Shown here: one piece after another, positions 36,993-47,507 of the stretch
Layout: every line of letters begins with the position of its first letter
Position numbering within the stretch: the first letter of the stretch is position 1
Source of the DNA: Acinetobacter sp. TGL-Y2
GTDB lineage: Bacteria > Pseudomonadota > Gammaproteobacteria > Pseudomonadales > Moraxellaceae
DNA: 64,000 nt
Assembly (NCBI RefSeq): GCF_001612555.1
Contig: NZ_CP015110.1
Span: 1,922,001 to 1,986,000, forward strand
Direction: 5' to 3'
Position numbers and translations under genes: made by a program
The notes under the pieces: model-generated
Told to the model about the DNA's origin: nothing
What the model saw: the letters and a program-made list of their open reading frames with translations, nothing else
Databases searched by the model: none

Positions 36993-37234
36993 CTTTCTAC
37001 CTTTTACCAAGTCTTAAATTTATTTTTTAATTTTACCAAAAGACAATCTAGTGTTACTCGCGCTTAAATTTCAATTGTTTTCTCAATTGCTTAAGACGAC
37101 AGTAAGCTACAAGCTGCTCATCTTTGTGGTGTATTGTCATACTTTTGGGAAACAGTTTCACACTATGCTCAGCAGATCTAAAGACCAAGTTTGATTAAGA
37201 TGGAGGAATATAGTCAACTTAAGCTGAAACTAAA

Positions 37235-37504
37235 ATGTCAGAATCATTAGGCGCGATCGATAAAGCACTTGAAACAAAATCACCTAAAGACGTAGTCCAT
37301 GCATTTTTACTTAACACTTCAAAAGAACAGGTTGCCTATGCAGCTGAACAATTAGTTGCGATCGATGCTGACTATGTATCTTTGAGTTTTAGCAATCCTG
37401 AACTTAAAAAAATTGAGCCTTGGGCAGGAACCTCTCAAGGTCGAGAAGTCTATGTTTATACCTTTTCGAATGTGGGCATATATTGGAGTGTCGATGGTTT
37501 TTAA
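37235..37504 (+). CDS. small hypothetical protein
   Basis: 89 residues, soluble, no signal peptide or membrane segment. The frame begins MSESLGAIDKALETK and ends in an aromatic-rich VGIYWSVDGF. No family was recognised. A purine-rich GATGGAGG lies about 27 bases before the start, farther than normal. Codon use looks like neighbouring genes, so I keep it as a probable gene. Confidence 0.55.
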   Translation: MSESLGAIDKALETKSPKDVVHAFLLNTSKEQVAYAAEQLVAIDADYVSLSFSNPELKKIEPWAGTSQGREVYVYTFSNVGIYWSVDGF

Positions 37505-37805
37505 GTCAGTAACTTAATTTTTGATAGTGAAAATGTCGCTATTTCAGTCAGTTAACTTATACATCTGGGGTTGGAAAACGCACCTTTAGTTCACTGTATT
37601 CAATTCAAGTCATGGTTGAAAATGGTTTCATGACTTGTTTCACTTGATGGAAGACACTTATGCTTTGGCAGCTTCATTTCGCATAAGTGGAGGAGAGATT
37701 ATTCAGCAATAAGCTGAAAACTTAAATTTCAACGTGTCTGAATAAAAGTAAGATCAGCCTCCTAGAAAAAATTAAAGCCCCTTTCAGGGCTTTTTTTACA
37801 ACAAT
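37505..37805. other. intergenic region with inverted repeat, no gene seen
   Basis: 301 bases. It contains CACTTATGC and GCATAAGTG as 9-bp inverted repeats at 37655-37663 and 37681-37689, and ends in a terminator at about 37774-37797. No coding remnant was recognised. Confidence 0.5.
37774..37797. terminator. rho-independent terminator before the 71-residue gene
   Basis: AAAGCCC / GGGCTTT with a 6-base loop and T7 on the plus strand. On the minus strand the A-run gives TTTAAT, so it can also stop the small convergent gene. Confidence 0.8.
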
Positions 37806-38021
37806 TTAAAGCTTCTTCACCAATACGCGGTCAACTTGCTTACGGCCAGAAGTCGTTTCGCGGTTTTGACGACGGACTTTAATAATCTTGTCTTCTTCCA
37901 TATCTTTCAACAAAAGAACCACGGCGACCATGCTTTCCAAAGATAGATCTTGGCCAATCCACTTCTCTTCACCCGCATCCATTAAGGTAATTTCATCACT
38001 AATCTGGTTATACAGGCTCAT
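37806..38021 (-). CDS. small conserved-type hypothetical protein
   Basis: 71 residues, highly charged: acidic in the first third and basic at the end, with one hydrophobic helix VAVVLLLKDM. It has no signal peptide. GTGAGGAAAT is a strong ribosome binding site. The fold could be a winged or helical nucleic-acid-binding unit judging from the RRQNRETTSGRKQ tail, but this is speculation. It is adjacent to transketolase on the same strand, with a terminator between, so it has its own promoter. Confidence 0.65.
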   Translation of the reverse strand: MSLYNQISDEITLMDAGEEKWIGQDLSLESMVAVVLLLKDMEEDKIIKVRRQNRETTSGRKQVDRVLVKKL

Positions 38022-38139
38022 ATTTCCTCACTTGTAACCTTTCAAGGCCACACTAAAATTTTAATACTGAATAAATGGCGTAGACATTATACGCGTTAAT
38101 TTTACATTAAAGAAGAATATCGCTCAGCATTTGAATGAA

Positions 38140-38172
38140 CAAAAAAAGCGCCCCCAAAGGAGCGCTTTTTCG
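38140..38172. terminator. terminator after transketolase
   Basis: AAAAAGCGC / GCGCTTTTT with a 10-base loop, just beyond the tkt stop (minus strand). T-runs exist on both strands. Confidence 0.85.
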
Positions 38173-38190
38173 CAGGCTCAATCTAAGTGA

Positions 38191-40179
38191 TTAAGCTGTC
38201 ATCTCTTTAACCGCTGCGACAACCGCCTCAGTGGTAATACCGAAGTGTTGGTACAAATCTTTTGCAGGTGCAGACTCGCCATACGTCGTCATACCAATCA
38301 CACGACCATCAAGACCCACAAACTTCCACCAGTAATCGACATGCGCCGCTTCAACAGCAACACGTGCACGAATGTTAGATGGAAGAACTGCTTCACGGTA
38401 AGCCGCATCTTGTTTCACAAATTCTTCAGCACACGGCATAGACACCACACGCACACCTTCAAGTTGTGCATACGCTTCCATAGCAAGTGACACTTCAGAA
38501 CCCGTCGCAATGATGATCGCTTTCAATTCCCCTTTTTCTTCAGCCAATACATAAGCACCTTTCGCTACATCTGCAATTTGAGCATCTGTACGGGTTTGGA
38601 ATGGTAGGTTTTGACGAGAGAAGATCAGTGCAGATGGACCTTCACTACGTACAAGTGCAGATTTCCAAGAAATTGCAGCTTCTACAGTGTCACATGGACG
38701 CCATGTGTTGAGGTTCGGTGTACCACGTAAAGATGCAATTTGCTCAACAGGTTGATGCGTTGGACCATCTTCACCCAAACCAATCGAGTCATGCGTATAC
38801 ACATGAATCACACGTTGCTTCATCAGTGCAGACATACGCACTGCATTACGTGCATATTCCATAAACATCAAGAATGTAGCCACGTAAGGTACAAAACCAC
38901 CATGAAGGGCTACACCATTGGCAATGGCAGTCATACCAAACTCGCGTACGCCATAGTGTACATAGTTACCCGCTGGATTGTCTTGAACACCTTGGCAACC
39001 TTTCCAAAGTGTAAGGTTAGAACCTGCAAGATCTGCAGAGCCACCCAACATTTCTGGTAGTAGTGGACCGAACGCTTGTAAGGTGTTTTGGCTGGCTTTA
39101 CGCGTTGCAATGGTTTCAGCTTTTGCATTGGTTTCAGCAATAAAAGCATCTGCTTTGGCAGCAAAATCGCTTGGCAAATCACCCGACATACGACGCTTCA
39201 GTTCAGCGGCTTCAGTTGGATATTTTGCAGCATAGGCAGCAAAAGTGTCATTCCAAGCGGCTTCAGCCTGAGTACCTTTGTCTTTCGCATTCCAAGCCGC
39301 ATATACATCAGCAGGAATAACAAAAGCTTCATCGGTCCAGCCTAAAGCTGTACGTGTTAACGCAATTTCGTCATTGCCTAATGGTGCACCGTGGCAATCT
39401 TCTTTACCTTGTTTGTTGGGTGAACCCAAACCAATCACTGTTTTACAGATAATTAAAGTAGGTTTAGCCGTTTCAGCTTTTGCTTCCAAAGTTGCAGCAC
39501 GTAATGCATCTGCATCATGACCATCCACTTTAAGCACTTGCCAGCCGTATGCTAAGAAACGTTGCTCTGTATCATCAGAGAACCAACCTTCTACTTCACC
39601 GTCAATTGAAATACCGTTGTCATCATAGTAAGCAACGAGTTTACCGAGGCCCAAGGTTCCTGCCAATGAACATGCTTCATGTGAAACACCTTCCATTAAG
39701 CAGCCATCACCCAAGAAACAATACGTGAAGTGATCGACCACTTGAATATCATCTTTATTGAATTGCGCAGCTAGGGTTTTTTCTGCCAAAGCAAAACCGA
39801 CTGCATTGGCAATACCTTGACCCAGTGGACCCGTGGTCGTTTCAATACCCGGTGCATAACCGAGTTCTGGGTGACCTGGGGTTTTAGAGTGCAATTGACG
39901 GAAAGATTTCAAATCTTCAATCGAAAGATCATAACCTGTCAAATGTAACAATGCATAATGAAGCATTGATCCATGACCATTGGACAAGACGAAACGATCG
40001 CGGTTCGCCCATTGTGGATTGGTCGGGTTATGATTTAAAAAATCACGCCATACTACGTCGGCAATATCTGCCATCCCCATTGGAGCACCTGGATGTCCAG
40101 AATTTGCTTTTTGCACAGCATCCATTGCTAATACACGAATTGCATTGGCAATGCGACGTTCATTCAGCGGGGTTGTCAT
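38191..40179 (-). CDS. tkt: transketolase
   Basis: 662 residues, the usual length. This thiamine-diphosphate enzyme exchanges two-carbon units in the pentose phosphate pathway. [17 protein letters not shown] and TPGHPELG...GPLGQG are the N-terminal active-site blocks, GDGCLMEG is the GDG ThDP/Mg motif, and [15 protein letters not shown] and the following [14 protein letters not shown] fit the pyrimidine domain. The C-terminal domain runs from about residue 530. It is apparently monocistronic. Confidence 0.96.
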   Translation of the reverse strand: MTTPLNERRIANAIRVLAMDAVQKANSGHPGAPMGMADIADVVWRDFLNHNPTNPQWANRDRFVLSNGHGSMLHYALLHLTGYDLSIEDLKSFRQLHSKTPGHPELGYAPGIETTTGPLGQGIANAVGFALAEKTLAAQFNKDDIQVVDHFTYCFLGDGCLMEGVSHEACSLAGTLGLGKLVAYYDDNGISIDGEVEGWFSDDTEQRFLAYGWQVLKVDGHDADALRAATLEAKAETAKPTLIICKTVIGLGSPNKQGKEDCHGAPLGNDEIALTRTALGWTDEAFVIPADVYAAWNAKDKGTQAEAAWNDTFAAYAAKYPTEAAELKRRMSGDLPSDFAAKADAFIAETNAKAETIATRKASQNTLQAFGPLLPEMLGGSADLAGSNLTLWKGCQGVQDNPAGNYVHYGVREFGMTAIANGVALHGGFVPYVATFLMFMEYARNAVRMSALMKQRVIHVYTHDSIGLGEDGPTHQPVEQIASLRGTPNLNTWRPCDTVEAAISWKSALVRSEGPSALIFSRQNLPFQTRTDAQIADVAKGAYVLAEEKGELKAIIIATGSEVSLAMEAYAQLEGVRVVSMPCAEEFVKQDAAYREAVLPSNIRARVAVEAAHVDYWWKFVGLDGRVIGMTTYGESAPAKDLYQHFGITTEAVVAAVKEMTA

Positions 40180-40366
40180 AGATCAGCGTCCGATATATAA
40201 AAAGATGGGAAAGTTGAATAGAATTCAAGAACTAGACGTATTGTCTTAAAAAAACAGCACAGCGTAAAGCCTAGGCGTGAATATTTATCTTTTCTGTGTG
40301 AGAAAAAATAAAAATCCATCCTTCTGACAAATTATACTACAGCTCAAGCATGTATTTAATGTGAAT

Positions 40367-41519
40367 TTAGGCAAAAGTGATCTGATTGCGTCCCTTTGAT
40401 TTGGCTTGATATAAAGCCAAATCTGCTTCATTGAGAATACTCAAAGCATTTTGACCACTTTCCGAACAAGCAATGCCTATACTACAGGTCACTTGAATTT
40501 CGATGCCAACACCCGCCAGATATCTAGAAGTCTCGAGTGCCTGTCTGCAACGTTCTGCGACTCTATACACTTCGTAAAAATGTGAATTGTGAATAATAAT
40601 TAAAAACTCTTCACCGCCATAACGCCCTAACATATCATCAGTTCTTAAATTTTGTTTTAAAATTTGCGCTGACTGAATCAAGACTTGATCCCCGACAATA
40701 TGACCATAGGTATCATTTACTCTTTTGAAATGATCTAAATCCAACAGCAAAATGGCATAGCTAGACACGGTTTGCGGATCTTGATCAAGTTTCAGCAAAT
40801 GCTGGGTCAATACACGTCGATTATAAATCCCCGTTAAATCATCCTTTTGACTGAGTTCTGTAATAAAAATTTCACGCTTACGCCATTGATTTAAAATAGT
40901 ACTTAAAATAAATATACCAATCAGAAAAGGTGGCACACTAAAATATAAGGTACTTGCCAACCAGAATAAGTTCTTGAAATTGGGATAGCCAATGGTTGAC
41001 AAATTAAACATGGGCGCATATTGATATTCCCCTGTCACGATGCCACTCATATGGATAGCACGGAAGGTTAATAATGAGTAACCCAGTGAAAAAAGATAAT
41101 CTTACGTTCAAACAGTACAATCATGAGGTATATAAAGCTCATAACATTAATAATACCTGCAACCAAAAGTCCCGATGAATACCAATCGAAGACCAACATA
41201 CTGATTAAAAGCACCATGCAACCATAAGGCAAATAGTGCTGCGCTTGACTTCGCCCTCGATTGAGATAAAAACAGGCAGAATAAATACGATCATAAAAAA
41301 TTCAAAAATATCGATCTTTAAATGAAACATGACTGAATCGTAATTGATGTGCTCGATAAGTTCTGCTGAGCTAAGTGTATAAACCTTCCATGTAATCCAT
41401 AAGGTTTTTATAAAGATAAAAAAAACAAGCATCAAAATGCACTTATGAATAGGACTCCAGTTTAAAATGTTTGGATCACGAACAACTTTAAACCGTAGTT
41501 GCTGTAAGTTTTTTCTCAT
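40367..41519 (-). pseudogene. membrane-bound diguanylate cyclase (GGDEF), interrupted by two frameshifts
   Basis: The complete gene would be about 385 codons. The first open segment (to 41205) holds three membrane helices and ends at the A-run 41207-41210. The next segment continues in another frame with VLLISMLVFDWYSSG and helices, and breaks at the A-run 41089-41094. The third gives FSLGYSLLTFR, then helices and a GGDEF domain with RTDDMLGRYGGEEF: the active site GGEEF and an RxxD inhibitory site five residues before it. Each break is mended by one added T on the coding strand. The GGDEF part looks undecayed. Either two single-base losses are recent or they are sequencing errors. Confidence 0.82.
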
Positions 41520-41942
41520 TGATATAGAGCAACCTATTCTTTTAAAGCTATTAACTTACACTTAATAATTTAATCAAAATATCTAAACAAATAACATCCT
41601 ATTCTCTAATCATTACAAATCAACTATAAAATCTACCCAATGTTGTATTAATACCACAATTAATTACAAGTTGAATTTGCCAAGATAAGCTCGATCATTA
41701 TATTCCTAGCGTTAAGAATAAGCCTAAAGTAGTCGAAGACTTCAAAAAGAATGTTAAAAGCTATGCGCAAAAAGTAGATTTAATTCAGCTCTTAAATGAT
41801 CAACTGAGCATGCTTCAGCTCAATATCAGATAAAAAGACAACTATTTGAAATAATTTCATGATTTTTAGTCAGGTTAAGCTAGTCCAAAAGTCTAACTCG
41901 ATGTACCATATTGCGTCTTTTGAATTAACTGTGATAGGACTT
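41520..41942. other. region upstream of metK with an unidentified open stretch
   Basis: 423 bases. The start of metK is at 41943, so the promoter lies here. A 51-codon plus-strand stretch at 41681-41833 is open and reads YAQKVDLIQLLNDQ-like residues at its end, but it has no start codon or family match. No other element was identified. Confidence 0.5.
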
Positions 41943-43109
41943 ATGCGCGAGTACGCTGTATTTACTTCAGAATCTGTAAGCGAAGGTCATCCAGATAAAA
42001 TGGCTGACCAAATCAGTGATGCTATTTTAGATGCCGTCTTAAAAGAAGATCCGTATGCGCGGGTTGCTTGTGAAACGCTTGTCAAAACAGGTGCTGTCGT
42101 TCTTGCAGGTGAAATCACAACAACTGCAAATGTAGACTTTGAAGCGATTGTTCGTCAAACCGTAAACGGTATTGGCTACCATCATTCAGACTTAGGGTTT
42201 GATGGTTCGACTTGTGCAGTCATCAATATGATTGGCAAACAGTCTCCAGAGATTGCGCAAGGTGTAGATCGTCAGAAGCCTGAAGATCAAGGTGCTGGTG
42301 ACCAAGGCTTAATGTTTGGTTATGCAAGCCGTGAAACTGACGTTTTAATGCCTGCACCAATTTCATATGCGCATCGCCTCATGGAAAAACAAGCTGAATT
42401 ACGTCGTAACGGTAATCTACCTTGGCTACGTCCTGATGCAAAAAGCCAAGTGACTTTTGCGTATGAAAATGGCATGCCGGTTCGTCTAGATGCTGTGGTT
42501 CTATCGACTCAACATGATCCAGATATCTCACAAGCTGACTTAAAAGAAGCGGTCATTGAAGAGATTGTAAGGAAAGTGATTCCTGCGGATATGTTCCATG
42601 CAGAGACTAAATTCCACATTAATCCAACCGGTATGTTTGTGATTGGCGGTCCTGTCGGTGACTGTGGTCTAACGGGTCGTAAAATTATTGTCGATACTTA
42701 CGGCGGTATGGCGCGTCACGGTGGTGGTGCTTTCTCGGGTAAAGATCCATCGAAAGTTGACCGTTCTGCTGCATATGCGGGTCGTTATGTTGCAAAAAAT
42801 ATTGTTGCTGCAGGTCTTGCAGACAAATGTGAAATTCAAGTCTCTTATGCGATTGGTGTGGCTGAGCCTACGTCGATTTCAATCAACACCTTCAATACGG
42901 CAAAAGTGTCTGAAGAATTGATTATTGCTTTGGTTCGTGAACATTTCGACTTACGCCCATACGGCATTACCCGTATGTTAGACCTGATTCAGCCGATGTA
43001 TAAGCAAACAGCGGCTTATGGTCACTTTGGTCGCGAAGGTTCTGATACAGCATTTACATGGGAAAAAACAGATAAAGTTGAAGCACTTAAAGCCTCTGCG
43101 GGTCTATAA
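41943..43109 (+). CDS. metK: S-adenosylmethionine synthase
   Basis: 388 residues from the ATG at 41943, which follows GATAGGACTT; 28 further codons upstream are open but do not resemble MetK. It joins methionine and ATP to make S-adenosylmethionine. Typical parts are [21 protein letters not shown] (the ATP/Mg loop), [12 protein letters not shown], and [22 protein letters not shown]. The length matches E. coli MetK (384). A hairpin terminator follows. Confidence 0.96.
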   Translation: MREYAVFTSESVSEGHPDKMADQISDAILDAVLKEDPYARVACETLVKTGAVVLAGEITTTANVDFEAIVRQTVNGIGYHHSDLGFDGSTCAVINMIGKQSPEIAQGVDRQKPEDQGAGDQGLMFGYASRETDVLMPAPISYAHRLMEKQAELRRNGNLPWLRPDAKSQVTFAYENGMPVRLDAVVLSTQHDPDISQADLKEAVIEEIVRKVIPADMFHAETKFHINPTGMFVIGGPVGDCGLTGRKIIVDTYGGMARHGGGAFSGKDPSKVDRSAAYAGRYVAKNIVAAGLADKCEIQVSYAIGVAEPTSISINTFNTAKVSEELIIALVREHFDLRPYGITRMLDLIQPMYKQTAAYGHFGREGSDTAFTWEKTDKVEALKASAGL

Positions 43110-43121
43110 AAGTTTCCATAT

Positions 43122-43151
43122 AAAAAAGCTCACTTTGGTGAGCTTTTTTAT
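43122..43151 (+). terminator. rho-independent terminator after metK
   Basis: Perfect AAAAAAGCTCAC / GTGAGCTTTTTT with a 4-base loop, starting about 12 bases after the metK stop. Confidence 0.93.
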
Positions 43152-43290
43152 GGCTTAATCTTTTATCTATATTATTTCAACCATTTATCAGCTTAGTATT
43201 TTTATAACTCCATATGTGATCACTTCATATTTTTATAATGAGTCAGGTCAACATTTTCAAAAAATCAAAGGTTTTAATGATCAGTATTTT

Positions 43291-43536
43291 CTAATGTGTG
43301 TTTTTATTGCTCTGATTGAGACTGTCTAAAAAGGATTGCTGCACAGGAACACTTTGGTGATCTTTTAAATATACATGCACCAATTTAAAGGTGATCGCTG
43401 CAATCAGACAGGCTAAAATACAAAATAACCAAAAGCCATAGGGGGTTCTGATATTTTGCGAACCACATTCATGACACGCTTTTTGATTTGATGTAACCAC
43501 CTTTTCACAACACGCACAGTGATATTGATATAGCAT
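43291..43536 (-). CDS. small membrane protein with zinc-ribbon motif
   Basis: 81 residues. CACC near residue 7 and CHEC near residue 21 form a C-x2-C ... C-x2-C zinc-ribbon-like module, followed by a hydrophobic helix (about residues 35-55) and a polar tail. AAGGAGTGTAAAA is a strong ribosome binding site. The topology suggests a membrane-anchored zinc protein, function unknown. Confidence 0.68.
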   Translation of the reverse strand: MLYQYHCACCEKVVTSNQKACHECGSQNIRTPYGFWLFCILACLIAAITFKLVHVYLKDHQSVPVQQSFLDSLNQSNKNTH

Positions 43537-43852
43537 TTTTACACTCCTTATCTGACTTTAACTATTTATTTTTATGATTATTTTAGAGTCAAACCTCACT
43601 CAAGATTAAGTTTATGTGAGACACATTCTATTTTCAACACATATGCATGAGTAATTTAGCATTTATTCACAATTTTTTTTTAAACCTCTGTATTGCATCA
43701 TAATCTTTAATTTGAAGCATCTTAACAAATATGTAAGCAAATTTTATTGAAAGCTGAGCTGAAACACCCATTAAGATCATTTCAGTAAGATTCGAATGAT
43801 AATCGCGGTTAATTTCAGTTAAAATAACCCGCTTCATTTTAGGAGAAAGCGT
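43537..43852. other. intergenic region with a hairpin upstream of a small ORF
   Basis: 316 AT-rich bases between divergent small genes. Near the right end, GCGGTTA (43805-43811) and TAACCCGC (43825-43832) form an imperfect inverted repeat about 21 bases before the next start codon. No other feature was seen. Confidence 0.5.
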
Positions 43853-44062
43853 ATGGTGCAGCTCATTAAAAAAGGCGGGCTAAGAGAACGTGCAAACCGC
43901 AGCCGTACTTATCAAGGCTCTGAAAACACTGAGACGACACTGAAACCCAATCGTTATCAGAACACTATGCCTTCTTTATTGGCGAGCGACAAAAATGAGA
44001 CGCCGATAACCTCCCCATCTCACCCAAATGCAATACATACCGATGAATCGGATCCTGAATAA
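43853..44062 (+). CDS. small hypothetical protein
   Basis: 69 residues, basic in the first half and Ser/Pro/Asp-rich in the second, probably unstructured. TTTTAGGAGAAAGC is a strong ribosome binding site, which is the main reason to accept it. It ends 18 bases before the stop of the LysE gene, convergent. No family was recognised. Confidence 0.5.
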   Translation: MVQLIKKGGLRERANRSRTYQGSENTETTLKPNRYQNTMPSLLASDKNETPITSPSHPNAIHTDESDPE

Positions 44063-44080
44063 TTTCTACTTTTGACAGAT

Positions 44081-44719
44081 TCAGATTTGAACTAAAGCGT
44101 CGTACCACAACCAAAATGCAAAAATTAAAAATAGGCCCCCTGAGACGATGTCGATATAACTGCCGGATTTTTGATAAATCGCTTTTATTTTTGGCATTGA
44201 CATAATCCACATAAACGCAGCGAACACCATAAAGGTTTGTAAGGGAATAATCACCGCCAATTGCATCTTTAAATAGTCCGATGCAGATGAGCTTAAAGCC
44301 AGTGAAAATACACTGCTGAAATAAATTAAGGTTTTAGGATTGGATAAATTGGTCAATAGCCCCAATAAAAAATAATTTTGTGCAGCTTCGGTTTTTAGAA
44401 TCTCACCTTCAGCCAAATCTGCGCTTGAATTTAAACTGCGCATACCGCCTTGAAACATCGCCCAGCCCATTTTTGCTAAAAATAAGCCACCAACGAGCAT
44501 CAGCCCTTGCTGAATCCAAGGGAATTGCTCAATCAGAACGGTAAAACCCAGTAAAGTTAAACAGACCCAAATTACAATACCCAAGGAAATTCCCAAGATA
44601 ATTTTAAGAGAGTTTTCACGTGTGGTGGTGGCGGCACTTTTTGCAATCAGCAAAACATCAGGACCGGGGCTAAGCTGTGCCACAAAGTGTAGAGCACAGA
44701 TGGTAAAAAGCAAAGACAT
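44081..44719 (-). CDS. LysE/RhtB-family translocator
   Basis: 212 residues, about six membrane helices. The family signature QLSPGPDVLLIAKSAAT is followed by GISLGIVIW. The middle carries LTNLSNPKTLIYFSSVFSLA. It is similar in plan to the exporter at 35 kb but not nearly identical, so the two are distant paralogues. The solute is unknown. No LysG-type regulator lies beside it. Confidence 0.9.
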   Translation of the reverse strand: MSLLFTICALHFVAQLSPGPDVLLIAKSAATTTRENSLKIILGISLGIVIWVCLTLLGFTVLIEQFPWIQQGLMLVGGLFLAKMGWAMFQGGMRSLNSSADLAEGEILKTEAAQNYFLLGLLTNLSNPKTLIYFSSVFSLALSSSASDYLKMQLAVIIPLQTFMVFAAFMWIMSMPKIKAIYQKSGSYIDIVSGGLFLIFAFWLWYDALVQI

Positions 44720-44808
44720 ATAAAATCAGGCGCGTGTTTCAAAAACCTATTATAGCGTTGACAGCGCCTGATGAACATCGAAGCGCGCATCTATGCATAA
44801 CGACCATT

Positions 44809-44838
44809 AAAAAAAGCCGAATCAAATCATTCAGCTTT
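44809..44838 (-). terminator. terminator after fxsA
   Basis: On the minus strand AAAGCTGAAT / ATTCGGCTTT with a 6-base loop and one G-T pair, followed by T7. It lies 19 bases after the fxsA stop. Confidence 0.85.
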
Positions 44839-44856
44839 AAGCAGTACGTATAAGGA

Positions 44857-45444
44857 TTATTTATTTACATCTTTCATTTCAATTTTTTTTGCTTCAGGTG
44901 TAATTTCACGTGCTTCGCCATCAATGATAGTCGAGTCCTGATGACGACCTGATTGTTGATTTTGCGCTTCTTGCATTTGACGCATAATGTCTGCAAACGG
45001 GTTTTGACCTTGAGCACCGCCGCTCATACCACCCATGCCACCTAGATCGCCCATCATACCACCCATCATTTTTTCCATCATGGCTTGCTGACGCTTCATC
45101 ATGGTTTTCATCATCATGGCCTTAAACGCAGCTTGTACGGGTGGAATCAAAATCAAAAGCGCAATCAGATCTGTAATTAATCCCGGAATCATCAGGAATA
45201 AACCCGAAATAATTTTAGGTAAGTTGTTGGTTAAGTTCGGATCTGCGCTCATGTGACCTTGCTGCATTTGTTGCATCTGCGGCATCAGTCCTGAAGCGTG
45301 CGTACGAATCATATTCATACCGATAAAAAAGGCTGCGATAAACCAGAAGAATACATACCACATGCTTCCGACGAGATCACCTACCCCGATCCATACGAAT
45401 ATTTCTAATACCAAGCCGATTAAAACAATAAGAGCTAATTTCAT
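44857..45444 (-). CDS. fxsA: FxsA-family membrane protein
   Basis: 195 residues. The two N-terminal helices and the third hydrophobic segment PKIISGLFLMIPGLITDLIA (the SG.LL.IPG.ITD block) are the FxsA hallmark. After the third helix comes a long Met/Gly/Gln-rich cytoplasmic tail, longer than in E. coli FxsA. FxsA is an inner-membrane protein linked in E. coli to phage F exclusion; its normal role is unclear. It is divergent from ruvC and ends at a terminator. Confidence 0.9.
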   Translation of the reverse strand: MKLALIVLIGLVLEIFVWIGVGDLVGSMWYVFFWFIAAFFIGMNMIRTHASGLMPQMQQMQQGHMSADPNLTNNLPKIISGLFLMIPGLITDLIALLILIPPVQAAFKAMMMKTMMKRQQAMMEKMMGGMMGDLGGMGGMSGGAQGQNPFADIMRQMQEAQNQQSGRHQDSTIIDGEAREITPEAKKIEMKDVNK

Positions 45445-45566
45445 GGGTCGTACTTTAATCTCAACAAAATAAATAGATGGCAGTAATCATGTGCTTAATC
45501 TGTATCAAGCTTTTTTCATACGCTTATGTAACAATATGGGCATTATTGTATTTTTAAAGTCTTTGC

Positions 45567-46112
45567 ATGTCATTAATTATTGGTATCGATCCTGGTTCAC
45601 GGTTAACGGGTTATGGAATCATTCAAAAGGAAGGTCAAAAATTAATATTTGTTGATGCAGGTACCATTCGCACAGAAACCCCGGACATGCCAGAACGCTT
45701 AAAGCGAATTTTTGCAGGGATTGACCGAATCGTCAAATTTCATGGTCCTACAGAGGCTGCGGTAGAACAAGTATTTATGGCAGTCAACCCAGATTCTGCG
45801 CTGAAATTAGGTCAAGCGCGAGGTGCTGCCATAGCAGCACTGACTTTTTCAGACTTACAAGTGGCTGAATATACCGCACGCCAAATTAAGCAATCTGTGG
45901 TTGGCTACGGCGCCGCAGATAAAGAACAAGTCCAAATGATGGTCATGCGCATCTTAAACTTAAGCATTAAACCGCAATCGGATGCAGCCGATGCACTCGC
46001 CGCGGCCATTTGTCATGCGCATGCCTCAGGCAGTATGTCCAAGATGGCAGTTCTGAATGCTTTGGGTGGCATGGCACGTGGGCGTAGCCGGACCAGCAGT
46101 CGAAGGAGATAG
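45567..46112 (+). CDS. ruvC: Holliday junction resolvase RuvC
   Basis: 181 residues; cuts Holliday junctions in recombinational repair, working with Ruv[16 protein letters not shown] gives the first catalytic Asp, [20 protein letters not shown] the Glu region, and the C-terminal [15 protein letters not shown] two further acidic residues. The length fits E. coli RuvC (173). ruvAB are not next to it here, which is usual in some Acinetobacter. Confidence 0.95.
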   Translation: MSLIIGIDPGSRLTGYGIIQKEGQKLIFVDAGTIRTETPDMPERLKRIFAGIDRIVKFHGPTEAAVEQVFMAVNPDSALKLGQARGAAIAALTFSDLQVAEYTARQIKQSVVGYGAADKEQVQMMVMRILNLSIKPQSDAADALAAAICHAHASGSMSKMAVLNALGGMARGRSRTSSRRR

Positions 46113-46237
46113 TAATCCTTCAGACTTGGCATAGATTAAACTACTGAAATCAATGAGTGAACCTGTTTAAATAAGCCATCCAAACTTGATCAATCCATTA
46201 ATCCATAAAAAATTAGAATATTAAAGATTGAATATAA

Positions 46238-47488
46238 ATGGCACATCGACTTAATGTATACACCTATAGCCATCGATCAAAAAAAATTGGCTTTCAAATT
46301 TGCGAGTGGAAATATGAGATTCCGCTGCTATTTATTCCTTTATTGAGTAATCCGCAAATCGTTGAAGATCAACTTTATTTTGATCGAAATTCGGGGATAA
46401 AAAATCTTCGATTATTCTATTTTTTTTTAGAAAAAAGTTTATGTTTAGAGCAACATGAAGATTTTCAAAAATACCGTCAAAAAGTATTTCAATATTTAAC
46501 TGAACTTCCTGATGAAATGTTGGTCTTAAATGCAACTGATGTGTTCAACTTATCAAGGCAGCCTCATGAGCAACAAGCACAACAATACCTGCAACACATT
46601 AATGAGAAAAATGTTCTGATTGAAAACGCAATCTCGCTAGGCAATCTAGATCTGCTTCAGAATTTATTAGATGAATGTCATTATGATCATTGGCTGGCTG
46701 TGCTCGAACATGAAAATAACCAATATGGCTGGCGATTATTTGAAGTCGGACAATTTAATCATACTGAAGTTTATATCTATCAAGACCATCAGCATTTTGG
46801 TTTAAAAGATAAACAACAAAAAATCATTTTATATGCTACTTATGATGAAATTTGGTCATTTACACTCAATGGTCTTGCTATTGTCAAAAAAAATGACGTA
46901 TTTGGTCTTATCGACACCCTAGGACAGGTTGTTGTGCAAATTGAATGGGATTGGATTAAGCACGTTGACGATCATCAGTATTTTCGCTGTGTTGTATACC
47001 GAAGTAAATATGCAAACTTAATGGATCTAAAAACAGGAGAGCTTCTATTTAATACTTGGTTTACAGAAATAACGTGTTTTTATAATGGTTATATTCAAAT
47101 ACAAGAAAATGAATATTTTTCAATTTTAGACCATCACTTAAATCCAGTCATTAAAAATCACCCATCTAGCTTTGAAATTTGGGATGAACATATTTTTTTT
47201 ACACAATCAGATCGCAAAGCTTACAAAAACTTTTATCATTGTTCTGGAACTTATTTAGGACAATATTATCCTGAATATTTACGAAAAATTTCAGATGACT
47301 ATATTTTAATTAAACCCATTAAACGTTTAGAACAATATTTTCGTCTGTTGAATATGCAGGGTGTTATTGTCTTCGACCACATACAGCGAATTCAATTAGA
47401 GGATCAGGCACAACATATTTTGATCTTCCAAAATCAAATATGGCAAGTGTACGATCTGAACGCCCATCAAATCACTCGTTCGCTTTAA
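46238..47488 (+). CDS. WG-repeat protein of unknown function
   Basis: 416 residues. The middle contains WG-type beta repeats: FGLKDKQQKIILYATYDEIW and FGLIDTLGQVVVQIEWDWI, then further degenerate strands (YFSILDHHLNPVI). WG repeats form beta-propeller-like scaffolds in bacteria but have no common activity. No signal peptide is apparent. The coding sequence is notably AT-rich. The gene is isolated, so the context gives no function. Confidence 0.72.
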   Translation: MAHRLNVYTYSHRSKKIGFQICEWKYEIPLLFIPLLSNPQIVEDQLYFDRNSGIKNLRLFYFFLEKSLCLEQHEDFQKYRQKVFQYLTELPDEMLVLNATDVFNLSRQPHEQQAQQYLQHINEKNVLIENAISLGNLDLLQNLLDECHYDHWLAVLEHENNQYGWRLFEVGQFNHTEVYIYQDHQHFGLKDKQQKIILYATYDEIWSFTLNGLAIVKKNDVFGLIDTLGQVVVQIEWDWIKHVDDHQYFRCVVYRSKYANLMDLKTGELLFNTWFTEITCFYNGYIQIQENEYFSILDHHLNPVIKNHPSSFEIWDEHIFFTQSDRKAYKNFYHCSGTYLGQYYPEYLRKISDDYILIKPIKRLEQYFRLLNMQGVIVFDHIQRIQLEDQAQHILIFQNQIWQVYDLNAHQITRSL

Positions 47489-47507
47489 CTCTTTTTTTAA
47501 AAGCGAT

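Noticed and set aside
43786..43806. Fur-box-like sequence before the 69-codon gene
   Set aside because: Only a partial GATAAT pattern; too weak to call.
35069..44719. The two LysE-type exporters as a recent duplication
   Set aside because: Only short family motifs are shared; sequences differ widely and contexts differ, so they are old paralogues.
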